A DNA stretch of 64,000 bases from assembly GCA_026874595.1 (NCBI GenBank), contig CM049316.1:66550676-66614675 (forward strand), read 5' to 3'. Position 1 is the first letter of the stretch, and every line of letters starts with the position of its first letter. Made by a program: the position numbers and the translations under genes. The notes below the pieces were generated by a model. It saw nothing but the letters and a program-made list of their open reading frames with translations, was not told the DNA's origin and did not search any database. Source of the DNA: Sipunculus nudus (lineage: Eukaryota > Annelida > Sipuncula > Golfingiida > Sipunculidae). This document shows, piece by piece, positions 23,661 to 36,659 of the stretch.

Positions 23661-24747
23661 TATTTGAACCAGCTGTGATAAGAATCAAGATAAGAAACGT
23701 TAGAGTGCTTTTCTTTGTACGCGATTGCCGTGCGGCAAACGCATGGGAATTCCGCTTTCAAATGGCGTCACATGTTGGGTTTAGCGGTACCCATGCTGTC
23801 CTTGTATCTTTGCGTCTGTTCAGCAATGTGAAAAGGGCATGCATTGCCGCGCGGCAAACGCATACAAAACGCTCACATGGAAAAGGACTGGGCGCGCGGC
23901 AAAGGCATGCATTTGACGCTCAGCAGAAACTGCCGCGCACATGGAAAAGCACCCTTACACAGTCATTGATTACAACATAGCTGTAACAGATACAGCACAT
24001 CTCTTGCTATCAAATAAAAATAGATACCCGGGATGTCAATTTTAATGAAGTGCTTTAAATTGAAATATATGATTGTAGCATATATATTTTTATTCGGTTT
24101 AACTGCATAAAAGCCGTTATATCAAATAAAAGAAATTTACAAAAATACGCATTTTGCAACATTTATTTTTAAATACTAATTAATTAACGTTGTTTGAGAA
24201 AACGGTCAATAGTGCAATTCGGTCTCACATGAGACTTCAAAACAAAATGATGTCAAGCAAAGCGGGTCTAGGTGATAGAAATAATCATTTATTTGTCCTA
24301 GTTTTGTATCGTTAGAAATTTGGGGGCTACAAACGGTAATTTAATAATATCCCTACATTTTGTGGAGCTAACTGTCCAAGTTACGTTCTTGGCGCTATCA
24401 CTAGGCGGAGTTTATAATCTTGGCAGAGTTCCAGCCAGTGTACATGCGCATGGCAAGCGCAAATTCTTTTTAACACAAACGATGTTACCGGGTATCTTAA
24501 TTGATCAGTATGTACGTGTAATGAGCTACCAGTGTTTTCTTCATCAGTCATCACTTGGACGGGTTTTTTACTTATCATACGTAGCATGATTAAGATTATT
24601 AGTCTAGACTCAGAAGAAGGCCCAATCGGGACATAAACCTACAACCTTGGTTTCATAAGTCCACACTTAAATGTTTAGGTGTATGTATATTTTGTAACAA
24701 GGAATATCCAGTGTGTATTACCTATCGTGGATACTGTAAAAACTGTG

Positions 24748-24786
<39 letters not shown>

Positions 24787-24997
24787 TTATAATTACCTAT
24801 CCTAACATGATATTAAAGTATATAGGGAAAATATATAGGTATCATATCTTATGAAAACTAGATCGGGCGCTTGCCGGAAGTAAAGATAAGACGGCCAATC
24901 AGACAGACAGCTTAAAAAACAATTTGAGTTGTGACACTGTTTTTAGTTTTGTAAATACGGCAATGAAGCGACCACCTCGAAATAACAACCACTTTTT
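23661..24997. other. Segment present only in copy B
   Basis: About 1.3 kb following the TIR element, with no recognised gene. It contains the repeated word gcgcggcaaa(c/g)gcat near 23850-23905 and an (AT)n tract. Because the TIR element is complete only in copy B, this segment is more simply explained as lost from copy A than as gained by copy B. Confidence 0.5.
24750..24782. repeat. (AT)n microsatellite
   Basis: An uninterrupted TA dinucleotide run of about 16 units. Confidence 0.97.
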
Positions 24998-26728
24998 TCA
25001 TGGGTCCGATTATTTTTCACTTCTTATATCATATATGTAAACCTCAGAACAACGGGCACCTAGTTTTTCTGTTTTAGGACCACTTATGTTGGTCACAACG
25101 TGTGACCTGAACCGCCATTATGCGACCATCAAGTACAAAGTAAACATTGTCTTTGCCAGGGTAGGGGTGGTTCGGGGGGCTAACCAATGCATCGGTAATT
25201 AGTAAAGGGCAGTAGATAAAACAAGCGTCTGCAGGGCATTGATCAAACCGTATTCCGAATGATCGCACTAGACCATAAAGGCCGTAAAGCTTTTATAACT
25301 TTTTCCGAGGGCTGACGTTAACTCTATGCGTGGTACATAGGAACCAAGCTTCAATTTACCCCACTGGTCAATAACGACTTATTATCAGTTCATATTTAAC
25401 TCATCAATGGTCCCTCTGTTATAAACTTTATTGACTGAGCGATAGAATACTCTGTGATTAACTCTCTTCATCAGAGAACCTTATCGGATGCCACTACGGA
25501 AAGCTATTAATAGGATGCACCTTCTCTTATAATAAGAAGTAGATCCAAGTACAACATTTTGAGAAATAGTTTCACATGTTTAAATGAAAATATTTTGTAT
25601 CTGGTGACATCTGACCTCATTTAATATGCGTTAATTTTGATGAGAATGCAGTTTAGGTGAGAAACTATATTTGTAAATATGTTTATTGAGACCCGAAATA
25701 AGGGTGGATAGTATATTAATTAATATTCAAAAACCATCGTACTCCTCGTGAGTTATCGCGGCGACATTACAAAGTAGCCTTGTGGCCTCTGACCTCATTA
25801 AATATGCGGGGATTTCGCCTATAATCGAGCTCAGGTGAGATAATCTATTGTTAAGTAGTTATGGTGGGTTCGTGGTCCATTAAAGCTGTGGTAAATTATC
25901 GCATCGGCTCTAAAAGTTAACAGACAGAAGGACAGATGAATGGACGGAGGGACTTTCGGTAAACCATAATAATAAATCATTATAAAGTCTGCTCAAAACT
26001 AATCAATTCTGGGGAGCCTTAAGATGCAACTGATACTCTAATAAAAAATAGATCCCAGTAAAAATTATTGAAAAAATTACAAAAATCATTAAAGTGTGAC
26101 GTAAACCTAATCATTTCTGGAGATTCAAGATTCATCTGCTACTACAATAAGAACATATTAAATGTTAAAATTTTGCATATAAATTCATAAAAATCCTTCA
26201 AGGGTGACCAAACCTAGTTAGCTCTGGAGACCCATAAGATGCACCTCCTACTACAATTTGAAGTAAATCTGAGTAAATCTTTTTTGAGATATATAACGGA
26301 CGGAGATGATCACTAACCCGCCCCCCCCCCCCCCTCCACTGAGGCAGAGAATAAATATTGAACAAGCATATATTGTACATATTGTTAGATTGTTAAAATA
26401 GAAATTGTGCTTGAGATGAGCTTGGATATGATTTATTTTTTAAGTTTAAACTTTTTTCTCATTTTTTCAGTATTAATAAATAAAATTATGCAAATCGTAT
26501 AATATAAGTATCTTGTCTTATTATGTAGCTTTAGGTTGAAAATATAATAAGATATATCTTAATATAATCGAATCTCCACATGAAAATCACGGAGGGCTTA
26601 AAGATGGCAAATTGCGGAAAGGAGGGGTTTTGTAAGACCCAGAACAGTCAAACTTCACTTAGACGACCACTTGCGACCAGTTATCATGGTCACTTTGTTG
26701 CTCATAATTACAAGGTTTTACTGTAATT

Positions 26729-28267
26729 TAAGCTGCAGTGCCCTCTGGTGAATTTGTAAAAAATAAAGCTGAAAATTTAATGAATTGTACTACAAAACAG
26801 GTCATCATGATCATGCCGAATGAAGTCAAATGACCCAAAGAATAAGCCTATTCATCCTTGTTTTAGTGCCTGTAAGAAAAGTGTTGACATTGTTTATAGT
26901 TTGAAGCCATGGGACAAAAATGACATTTTACAGTGTGTGCTCTGCAACACCCGTGGTTGCTTAATTAAAAGAAATTGGTTTCGAGATATTATTTGTGCAA
27001 CATATATTACATGAGTTTTGAAACGATAACTGCAAAATTAAGACCTCTAGGGCGTCATTAATGAAATCTCGACTGCTTATTCCGGGATGCGTCCGTGGTT
27101 CTATAGTTTTGCCAATGTTTCCCAGCAACACAATTACTGCATTCATTAACATCCGGGTGGTCTCATTCTTCATACTGGATTAAAGGGTTTAAAAGCTAAG
27201 AAATCCTAAACGTGCTTCAATACAAAGCCTGACAAGTTTCCAGATCTTTAAAAATCGGCTACAATAGGAGCTTTACGGACCACCGCGCACTCATACCACA
27301 TGTTCCCAACTGAGCCCCTGCCGACTCGTGCGGTCTCGGCTACTTCATCACTTGATGAAAAACAATGTTAGATATGACGAAACGTATATTTTAATCACTT
27401 CGTGTAATTACGAATACTAAAAATGCTGAAAACTAAAAAGTCTTTTAGCATAACAAATGACAGAATTACAGGCATTTGTTTGAATGGCGCTATATTCGCG
27501 TTTCATGTCCTGTAGACATGTAGTGCGACATATACGGTAATTGTAGATATATCAGCCATCAATAAACCAATACTTTTTCAAACCTAGAGATCACTGCTAT
27601 AAAAATGACCCAAATATAGGCAATTGTTTGAAATCTCAAATATTCTCGTAGAATAACTTTCATTATATTTTGCGACGATCGTGTCAGAATCAATACGATT
27701 GCTGTCAAATTTGCCAAATATTATGAAAGGCAAAGACTTCCCACAAAAATGTGTAACTTTAATAACAACGAAATGAAGCAATAATGACTAAGATAAAACG
27801 GTATGTAACAAGAAATAAAACAGTTTATATAGCTTCGATAATTTTGAAGAGAGATAAAAAGAGAAAAAAATGTTTCTGAATTTCGACGGCTTTACCATTG
27901 ACCTTTGACTAATTATGACCAAAAATACAAGGCTCCGCGGATTATCGGATACACACTGTCTCTATAAGTTTCAGCGCGGTTGCTTAAACACTGTTGCCTG
28001 CAGTGCACTGACATAGTGACAGAAAACAAATGTACAATACTGACCAGCTTCGGTAGCATTTCATGCCCTATCCGAGACCATTCCGGCAATATACGTTACA
28101 CAATCAACACATCCGTGTTACATTCCATTTACATTCTAAGTTCAATTATGCATTCCTCTTCTTTTCACTGTTCCTAAATATGTTGAATTTAAAAACAATA
28201 ACGAAATAGACATAACATGCAGTTTACAATGGCATGAACTATGATTAAAATATAAAACGAGTTATTT
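26729..28267. other. Spacer between block B and the VWD gene, no gene seen
   Basis: AT-rich sequence. A 64-codon plus-strand frame (26820-27014) contains five cysteines but has no splice or family support. The region presumably holds the 3' flank of the minus-strand VWD gene that ends at 28268. Confidence 0.4.
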
Positions 28268-31200
28268 TTATTTGTAACAAGTGAAATCTCTAAAAAAAAG
28301 GTAAAAAGCAAAAACAGTCGACACAGACGTATTCATTAGAATTAAGTTTAACTTACGTGTCGTCCTCTTTCCACGATGCCACCATTGCTTCGAACGAGGG
28401 TTGTATATTACCATCTCTGCCAACAAGGTCATTTTCTGGTCTAAAGTCAGGTGAAATAAGAAGTGTTGAAACACAAATCAAAACGTATTCTGATTGCACC
28501 AATAGAACCTGTCTAAGTCGTGAGTCTAATCATTCTTAACTGCACTGACTATGACCGTCTACACTTTCACGATATTTTCAATATACATATTCATTCACCT
28601 GAATATTAGGAATGACTGTCAGAAATTCAACAAACATGAAGACAGGTTGACCAAGACACTGAGGTATCTCGAAATTATTTTTGAATATGGTTTATGTAAA
28701 AAGAAACTAATGAACTAAACTCAATTAAACTAACATATTTAAAAGGTTGCTCGTGTTTTTCCTATGTCGCACAATATTTTAAATTTATTTAAAAAATGAC
28801 GGGTTTCAATATGGTGTACCATCTCCAATGCCTTTTATTAGTTTTAATCATCAAAGCTGCTCAAAGACAAGTGGTTATGTTCACCTCTGCACAATCTGGT
28901 TGACCGTCTCTAACTTTTACACCATTTACATGCAATCTACGTCCATGTCTCTTTGCAACACTTCCTTACCACCAGGCAATCGAATTATCCTTTCTGCATC
29001 AATACTTATTTTGATATCCCATCCGCACCCCCTCCCGAAAATATTTGATTTGGTGAATCATGGCTTCGATTTCCACGAAATATGCAAATTAACAAATTGA
29101 CCAGGCAATTTGTTCAGAATATATATTCCTCGTTACTGATAGAAAAGAATGACCCAGCGCCTAAACAACTTGGTGTGATTTTTTTTTAAATTGAAAGTAA
29201 ACAAACAACAATTATTTTTCGGTACATCCTGCCACTTTGACACCATCTAATATGATCCGATACGATCACTTGATAGTGAAAGTTATACCCTAATTTATAT
29301 CATCTGATATTATTAAATACTTTTATTAAAAGTTCTGTAAATTCCGCAAGCACTGCAAGCTCTGTTGGCTAAATGTTACAAGTGTCCAGATGTCCATGAT
29401 TCAGTTCATCCTATAATAATAATAACAATATAATTACATCTTTAGGAGACTGAAAGACCCTAAATATTTGTATTAAACCCCATAATAAATATCTTGCCAT
29501 AGTATATCTCTTGCTACCACCAATTTAGCTCGGTTGAATTTCAATCATGCTGAGCTATAAGGATCACCCAAAGTCCGTCGTCCTTCTGTCTGGCCGTTCT
29601 TTAGCCGGGAATATCGTGGAGATAGGATCATAAAACTATGCATTCTAGAAGGTTATACAAGATCTCCTTTTAGAATTGAAATTGGGTCGGTATAACTTAA
29701 TATTCCGAGTTTCGGGCGTGATATAACACCTCAGGAAAAAGTAAACTACATACAAATTGTGTGATATCACAGGATAGGCTTAATTGATTGTTCTAAAAAT
29801 TAGATTGCAAGACAATCTTTGATATATTTTTGTACCAAAAATTATTAAAAAAGCTTATGATCCCATTTTAGTTTTTGAGCCATTTATACTCCTGTCACCT
29901 ACAGTTGTACTTCAAGGAGGCACAAATGGGAATTGTAAGGGCTAGAGTCATTACCCTTAGCAGTCTATGATGTTAATTAAGATCTGTTGGAAACCTTAAA
30001 TTAGGTCAATGTGACCTATATTCTAAGAGTTTTCAGGAATGATTGAGCCTCCAAGAAATAAGTAAATTACATGCATATGACCAGGTGCCTCTCTTGATCT
30101 TTTAGGTGGTTTATGCCTTTTAAAACCACTACCACGTCCGGCCAACCATGGGGGGGGGGGGGGCAAAAATTGTAATTGTAAGGGTCGGATGTTGAACCTG
30201 TACGGCCCCACAGGTTATACAAAGATCTCGATGGAATCCTGAAATAGGTCCATGTAATCTTTATTTTCCTAATCACTGGGCATAATAAAGAACCCAAGAA
30301 AGTAAGTTAATACATGTAAATGGCCAGAAACTTTAAGATAGGCTCAAATAATTCTTCATAACATCAAGCCATCTGGAGATCATATCCAGTTTTCTTATCT
30401 CACCTCGGGCCAAATTGTCAGACCTATTGTGCCCACATTTTGTCTATCGTATAACCGGCCGTTACTGGGGACAGATAGTAACCTGTAGACCTGGAAAGTT
30501 CATACTTGACATCAAAGGAGGTCAATGAAGTCCCACCTGTGGTTTATATTCTGCTAACAATGGGGCTTGTTTGGGTAGCCAAGAACAAAGTTTGTCCGTT
30601 TTTTTCAGAATTTCTAATAATCCTTCAGCTTAAATCCCGATTCCAAGAGAAGCGTGGATTCCTGTCCGGATATTTTTTTTTTCAGTGTCATAACATTAAG
30701 TTCAAAATAGCGAGTGTCGCCTTTGCATATTTGCATATTTTTACATAAAATCCTTTAATGTGCCAATTAGCCGTCCCGATTATTGGACGTGGCTAGTAAA
30801 TTGAGTAAATTAAAAATTTTCAATCAGTTCGACATATATATGCATATCAAAAGCTTTTATGCTACATGATCAAAGGGCGACACCCTCTCTTATATTAACA
30901 TTCAAGGTCATCTTATGCGGTCTGAAATGTTCGGTTGTTTATTTAGACTCCCAGACGATAGGGTACTGTCCTCCTCCGTGAAGATGATTCTCCTTTCGGC
31001 TGCTGCTGAGTTACTCTTGTTCAAATGTCTATAATTTTTCTTTTCCTGTGCCCATTGTAACCTCTCCTTAAAACCCTTATCGTTTCAAGTGGCTTTAATT
31101 CGAGATTTATTTGTTTAAAGTCAGTCTGAGCTATAGGGAAAATTCTTTGCCCGTCGTCCGTTTGTCTGTTTCATCGTCTGTCTTTCCATCCGATAACAGG

Positions 31201-34200
31201 ATACTTCTCCCAACTGACAGACATAAAAACCTCATTCTTATCATCTAAGGAGGTATTCAAAAAATCTTCCGGGAAATCTGATAGTTTAGGGGAATGTTTG
31301 TGTACCGAAAATAATTATTTTGTTTATACAGAATGACCTGTCTCTCAGTAAAAATGCATGGATTGCCATGAATCTTGTAATGAATAATGATAATGACTAG
31401 ATTTATCAGCTAATGGCGCCAACTTATCATTCTATTTTCACGCATTTTGTCCCCAAATTTTAAGACTGCCAATTTAGAGCAAATATGTCGTATCTATCTG
31501 TTGTTATACCTAGTGGCCTGAAACCGTGCATTATATTGATCGTGACTAGTTTTAAAATATTCGAAGACCGGTGGTGCGACATGTTGGTGCAAGCAGTTTT
31601 TTCGCCAAATTAAAAAAAAAATGCAATTGGCTACTTCAGTCTGTCCATGGAAATCAATACCTCTATTGATATAGGTGTCATAAAAAATAAACTAAACATC
31701 GCTCGCTTATTCCCCCCCCCCACATTTCGTAAAACAATTTACTTTTGTTCGTCGAGGGGGCATTCAGTGTCACTGTGTGCCATTGATATTTATTTGAACG
31801 AAAATTATGCAAGTAGATACATATACAGTAGGTCATCAGGAATATTCACAGGTAACCCAGGTATTAATTTTTTCATAAATATATTACGTTACGTCCTTAT
31901 AAGAACTAGTTTAAACTTACTTTCCATCGTAGCTTCCACATATTCCTTTGTAGCATCCATTAGGATCAGCATTTATTGTTACAGCTGGGCGACGCTTGTC
32001 CTTACAAACTTTCAAATTGTATGCTGATCCTTTGTCGGTAACGCATATCTCATCCCCCACAGCTTCTATGAGCACATTGTCATCTTCCTCCTTCGTAAAT
32101 CCATCTATGTTGTACGTCGTGCTACCCTGAATTTAAGGTATTTAGTGTAATTCGTGCATTACGATTATGATGATCTGATGAGACTCTGAGCCATCTAAGC
32201 TTAATTTAGGAGACAGCTTAAGGAGGATTATAGGCACAGGCGATATTTTATGTGTTATTTAAAAAAAAACTGAAAAGGAGAGTTATTATAGAAACTGGGA
32301 GAAACCTTTGGATGATTAAATTGAACCAACATTTAATTCTCTGATAATTCTGTATCAGTTTGTCGTGGCCGAGGTAAAACCAAAAGCAACTTAATTTGTG
32401 AATTGTAATGATCAGTTTATCATCTAGTACGTCTCTGGACCTTGCCGTTGGACTCAGTCATGTTATTATCAGATTATTAATATTAATATCACTGACGTTG
32501 ATTGTATTTAGTATGGTGGCCGTCCATGGCCGTGGTATTTTCTTCTTCTTCTTATTATTATTATTTATTTATTTTTTTATTTTTGAACGGTAGAATTAAG
32601 ATATAATGAGAGGGATCGTGTACATAGATGGACTACCGTTAAGTGCACCTGTATCTCGGTTAATTCAAAATGAAAAAAAATTAAGAAAAATGTACCACAG
32701 CAGGTAGGTGTTCAGGTCCTTTGTATTCCAGGGGTATCACTGACACCGGTGTCTTCGAAATAATTATATGTTCATGCTCTCCTGATATTAGATGAACTAT
32801 AATATGTAAAAGGTAACCAAAGCAGGAAACGATGAAAATATCCATCTGGGATTTATAGTTATTATAGAAAATATCAAACTCTATTGTAAGGGTAACATCA
32901 GCCATGAATAGTGTGTGTAAACTCTTGACACTAACTTGGACTGCTATCATAGTCAGAAAATTAGAGTTTGACCATTTGACGGGAAGAGGTCATCATGTAC
33001 ATTTGTATCAGTCTTTATACCAATTATGAATAAATTTTTCAAACTAATGCATAAAATACAGATGAAAATCTAATTAAACATGTTTTTATTTCTGTTTTAA
33101 TTTTTTTTTGTAATTAAACGAGTAGATTCCATGGGATTATAAGATTAAATATTAAATGCTGTTCACTTGGAACGTAACTTTTAGGAATAACTTTACCACA
33201 GTCTTTAGTGTATAGACTACATGTAATACATAGATTGATAAAAATAAATGTAGTAATGCCATCCAAACTGCTCTCCTGAAGGTTTAGATAGAGTAGTTTA
33301 GGATGTAAATAGGAAAACATTTTTAAACTTGATTTGGTTTAACTTCAGTAGAGAGCACTGGCTCATAAAGCTCTAGAATTTATTGATTACTGGGTGATTC
33401 TTTACTTCATTTGTAAAATAAAAAGCACCGCTGTCCAGGTGTAATAGTATGTGTTCTTCAGAATGACTGATCTTGGTTGTGTTGGATTCATATTAGCAAA
33501 CTTAAGTAAAGGGGTACTTTTGTATTTATGAACAAAATATTGACTGCATTGATGTTTAGTCAGGTAAAGAGACACCCATAAGTTGTTCTTATATATCCGA
33601 ATCACACTGAAATTTGCTAATTTTGTCGTAAATGGGTAAAATACACAAGATTAGCCGTAAATGATAAGAAACAATGTCAGGTTGTGTTTATCATATTTTT
33701 AATTTCTTTACGACTGTTGATTAGAATGGAGTCAAATCATTATGCAGCCTTTGTAAAGAGCTATATCACTTGTTTTTGATTGCCATTGTATGGGAATTTT
33801 TCATATATGTGTGGTTGATGGAGGCTTCAGGTAAGTTTGGTGAGTGTATATGAATGACTTATTCAGAGACAATGATTAATAGGACTTAGAAAAATTATCA
33901 ACTATTTAGCAGTATCGCTAAATGACAGCTGTTTTAAGAGTTGTTTTTAAATGTCAAATGTTTTGGATGCATCATGGACTACAAGTTACGTTGTAATGGT
34001 TCATTATTGACTTACAAATGTTTATTTCACTCCAGATTGACAAGTTTTTTTTTTCATTATACAAACAAAGATAATCGCACTAAAAGTAAAACAACCTTTC
34101 ATCAATTTAATCTGGAAAGCAAAGCCTACCAGCAGATTTTCTAATGTCGAGTCTGAGAGACACCATACATTTGGTTAATTAATGCTGAGATGTATGTATA

Positions 34201-36602
34201 TTTCTGTAAATTCTCATTTATGTTATAGTTTTAGATATTTGTGCTTAATTAGGATTATAACAAGTAATAACCTATTTACACTGTGTTTTAGGCAAGCAGG
34301 AGTTATTGCCATCACTAAGGGTTAGTGAAGTCTATGCAGTCTGTAGATCTTTTGTCTTTCTGCCTGTTGACTTGTATTTGTTAATGCAACAAACAAAAAC
34401 ACATATGTACTTCTTCTTCACTCAAATATATAAAGATAAATATTATTTCATAGTACTTTATAATAGAAATAATTTCCTTAAATGTTAGAGGATTAGGATA
34501 CCATAAGAAACGGAGACAAACTTTTCATTTTGCTTCATAAACATAAGTCACAAGTAATATTACTACAAGAAACACACAGTACACCCAACAGGAAAATAGC
34601 TGGAAATCAGAATGGGGTGACAGAATATTTTTTCGTACATTAGACAAAAAAAGCAAAGGGTGTGTGTGTTATGGTTAAAAATAATATAAATATTGAAATT
34701 CATGATATAAAATGTAATGAAGAAGGCCAATACATAGTCTTAGACACTACAATAGAAGATATTAGATTAACCTTGGTTTACATTTATGGTCCAAATCATG
34801 ACGACCCAAATTTTTTCATTTATATTATGGATATTGTAGAAACATTACCAAATGATAATAGATTACTTGGTGGGGACTTTAATTTAGTTCTTAATACTTT
34901 AATGATAAAAAAGGTCGGGGCCCAGAGTCATAGAAGAGCACAAGGAGTAATCAATACATGATTAAATAGTTTAGATCTTGTAGACATCTGGAGAGAACAA
35001 CATTCTCACCAAAACCAATATACCTGGAAAAGACTCAATCCAAGAGCAGTCTTTTGTAGATTAGACTTATTTCTTATTTCAAGAGGTCTTTTCTCTGTCG
35101 TTCAAAAATCAGATTCTCTGCCAGTTTTTAAAACTGACCATTCTGCCATTGAAATTATGCTTGAGTTAAAACCAAATAAGAGAGGGCCTTGTTTTTGGAA
35201 AGTAAATTGTAAAGCTAAAAGATGATGCAGATTATATTAAATAAGTAAAAGAAGTTATAAAAGAAACCGAAGAAGATAATAAAAGTGCTCATCCTGCCCT
35301 ATTGTGGGATACTATTAAAAGTAAAATAAGAGGAGCCACAATAGCATACTTTCTTAAATTAAGTAAAAAGTAAAAAAGCAAAACTTCAGGAATAGGAAAG
35401 TTCATTAAAAAGATTAGAAGAACAGTCTACCAAATTTCAAAATGATGAGATAATAGAAGAGATTAAAGAAAAGGAATCAGGATCGAAAAAATAATGAAAG
35501 AGAAAACAGAAGGAACAATGTTCCGATGCAAAACAAAATGTTTCATAGATGGAGAGAAACCCTTTTAATATTTTCTAAACCTTGAAAAATGTTTATACAA
35601 CAATAAACCTGTTACCAGATAAAAGATCCAAACGACATTTTAAAAGAGATCTTTTTTTATCGACTAAATTAAGCCCATCTGAAGAACATTATACTAATTA
35701 TTTCTAATAAATGAACACAAGTCCATTTATGTGTGAACAAACCCAATTATTTAACTATACAGTAATATGACTGAAGGAATGCCTACAACCTGATGGGAAC
35801 TAAACAATGACCCAAACCGGATTAGGAACAACACCTGACCAGATGCAGGCATTTGGCTTATGTACAAACCCTAGCCGGGCTACGAATATTTGCTCAACTG
35901 TACAATAAGGGGAAAAAACTATACTTTTAATTTCATTTGTAGCATGAAAATCCCAGGGGACTAGCTGGCGTATATAATGTTGGAGTACAAAGAAATGTAT
36001 TTTTTTTATCTAGACATATTTTTTGATAATAAAATGGTAAATAATGGGTAATTTGATGACATATTTGACATACTTGCATGTGTGTTACCCTCTGCATATG
36101 ACGTAATGTTGGAACATATGTAGGATTCATTAATTCCACATTGTTGTAAACTAACCATCGGTAAAATTAATCACACGATCAATGTTTAATTTGTTATGGT
36201 AAAATAATGTTTATTCTCAGGTAAAGAGGAATATCCGCTACAGAGCATACACTTGTTTTAACAGACAATGACTGACAAGCAACCTACAAAGTCTATTTTG
36301 CATTTGCTACACTTGAGCGTGTTAAAACCTGCGAATATTAATGCTATTGACTCCGACTGATTTTAACTTACCATTTTGACTGTTGAAGTGGTGAGTTCAT
36401 ACGTGTTGGTTTTGAATTTGGTATCAATGATGACACGCTTGCCCCAACTTTTCTTTCCCGTTCCTCTGTCCTCAGTCACGAGAAGTACCCTGGTGCCGTC
36501 GACAGTTTGAGTCAACAAGTAAGTACAAACACCTTGGCTGGACCCTTTCACTCCGTCATGAGTCTCATAATGGACATCTCCATAATATCTACAGGCTGCA
36601 AG

Positions 36603-36659
<57 letters not shown>

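Larger units (their letters stand above)
19700..26728 (+). repeat. Large duplicated block, copy B (7.0 kb)
   Basis: The partner of 10216-15770 with the same left and right ends, lying directly against the broken L1. It carries about 104 bp (20705-20808) and about 1.56 kb (23436-24997) not present in copy A, and lacks about 100 bp found in A near 13222-13335. No intact gene is recognised. Several short frames are shared between the copies by sequence identity and do not resemble proteins. Confidence 0.9.

Noticed and set aside
26961-27173. Alternative last exon for the VWD gene
   Set aside because: An in-phase open frame exists after a possible acceptor, but it has no VWD-like cysteines. The 28268-28289 exon gives the expected W...DFTC ending.
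27240-27360. tRNA- or SINE-like A box (ggctcagttgg on the minus strand)
   Set aside because: No B box follows at the required distance and no tRNA fold can be drawn.
32172-32200. ctgatgag at 32176 as a hammerhead core
   Set aside because: No stem II or GAAA box follows.
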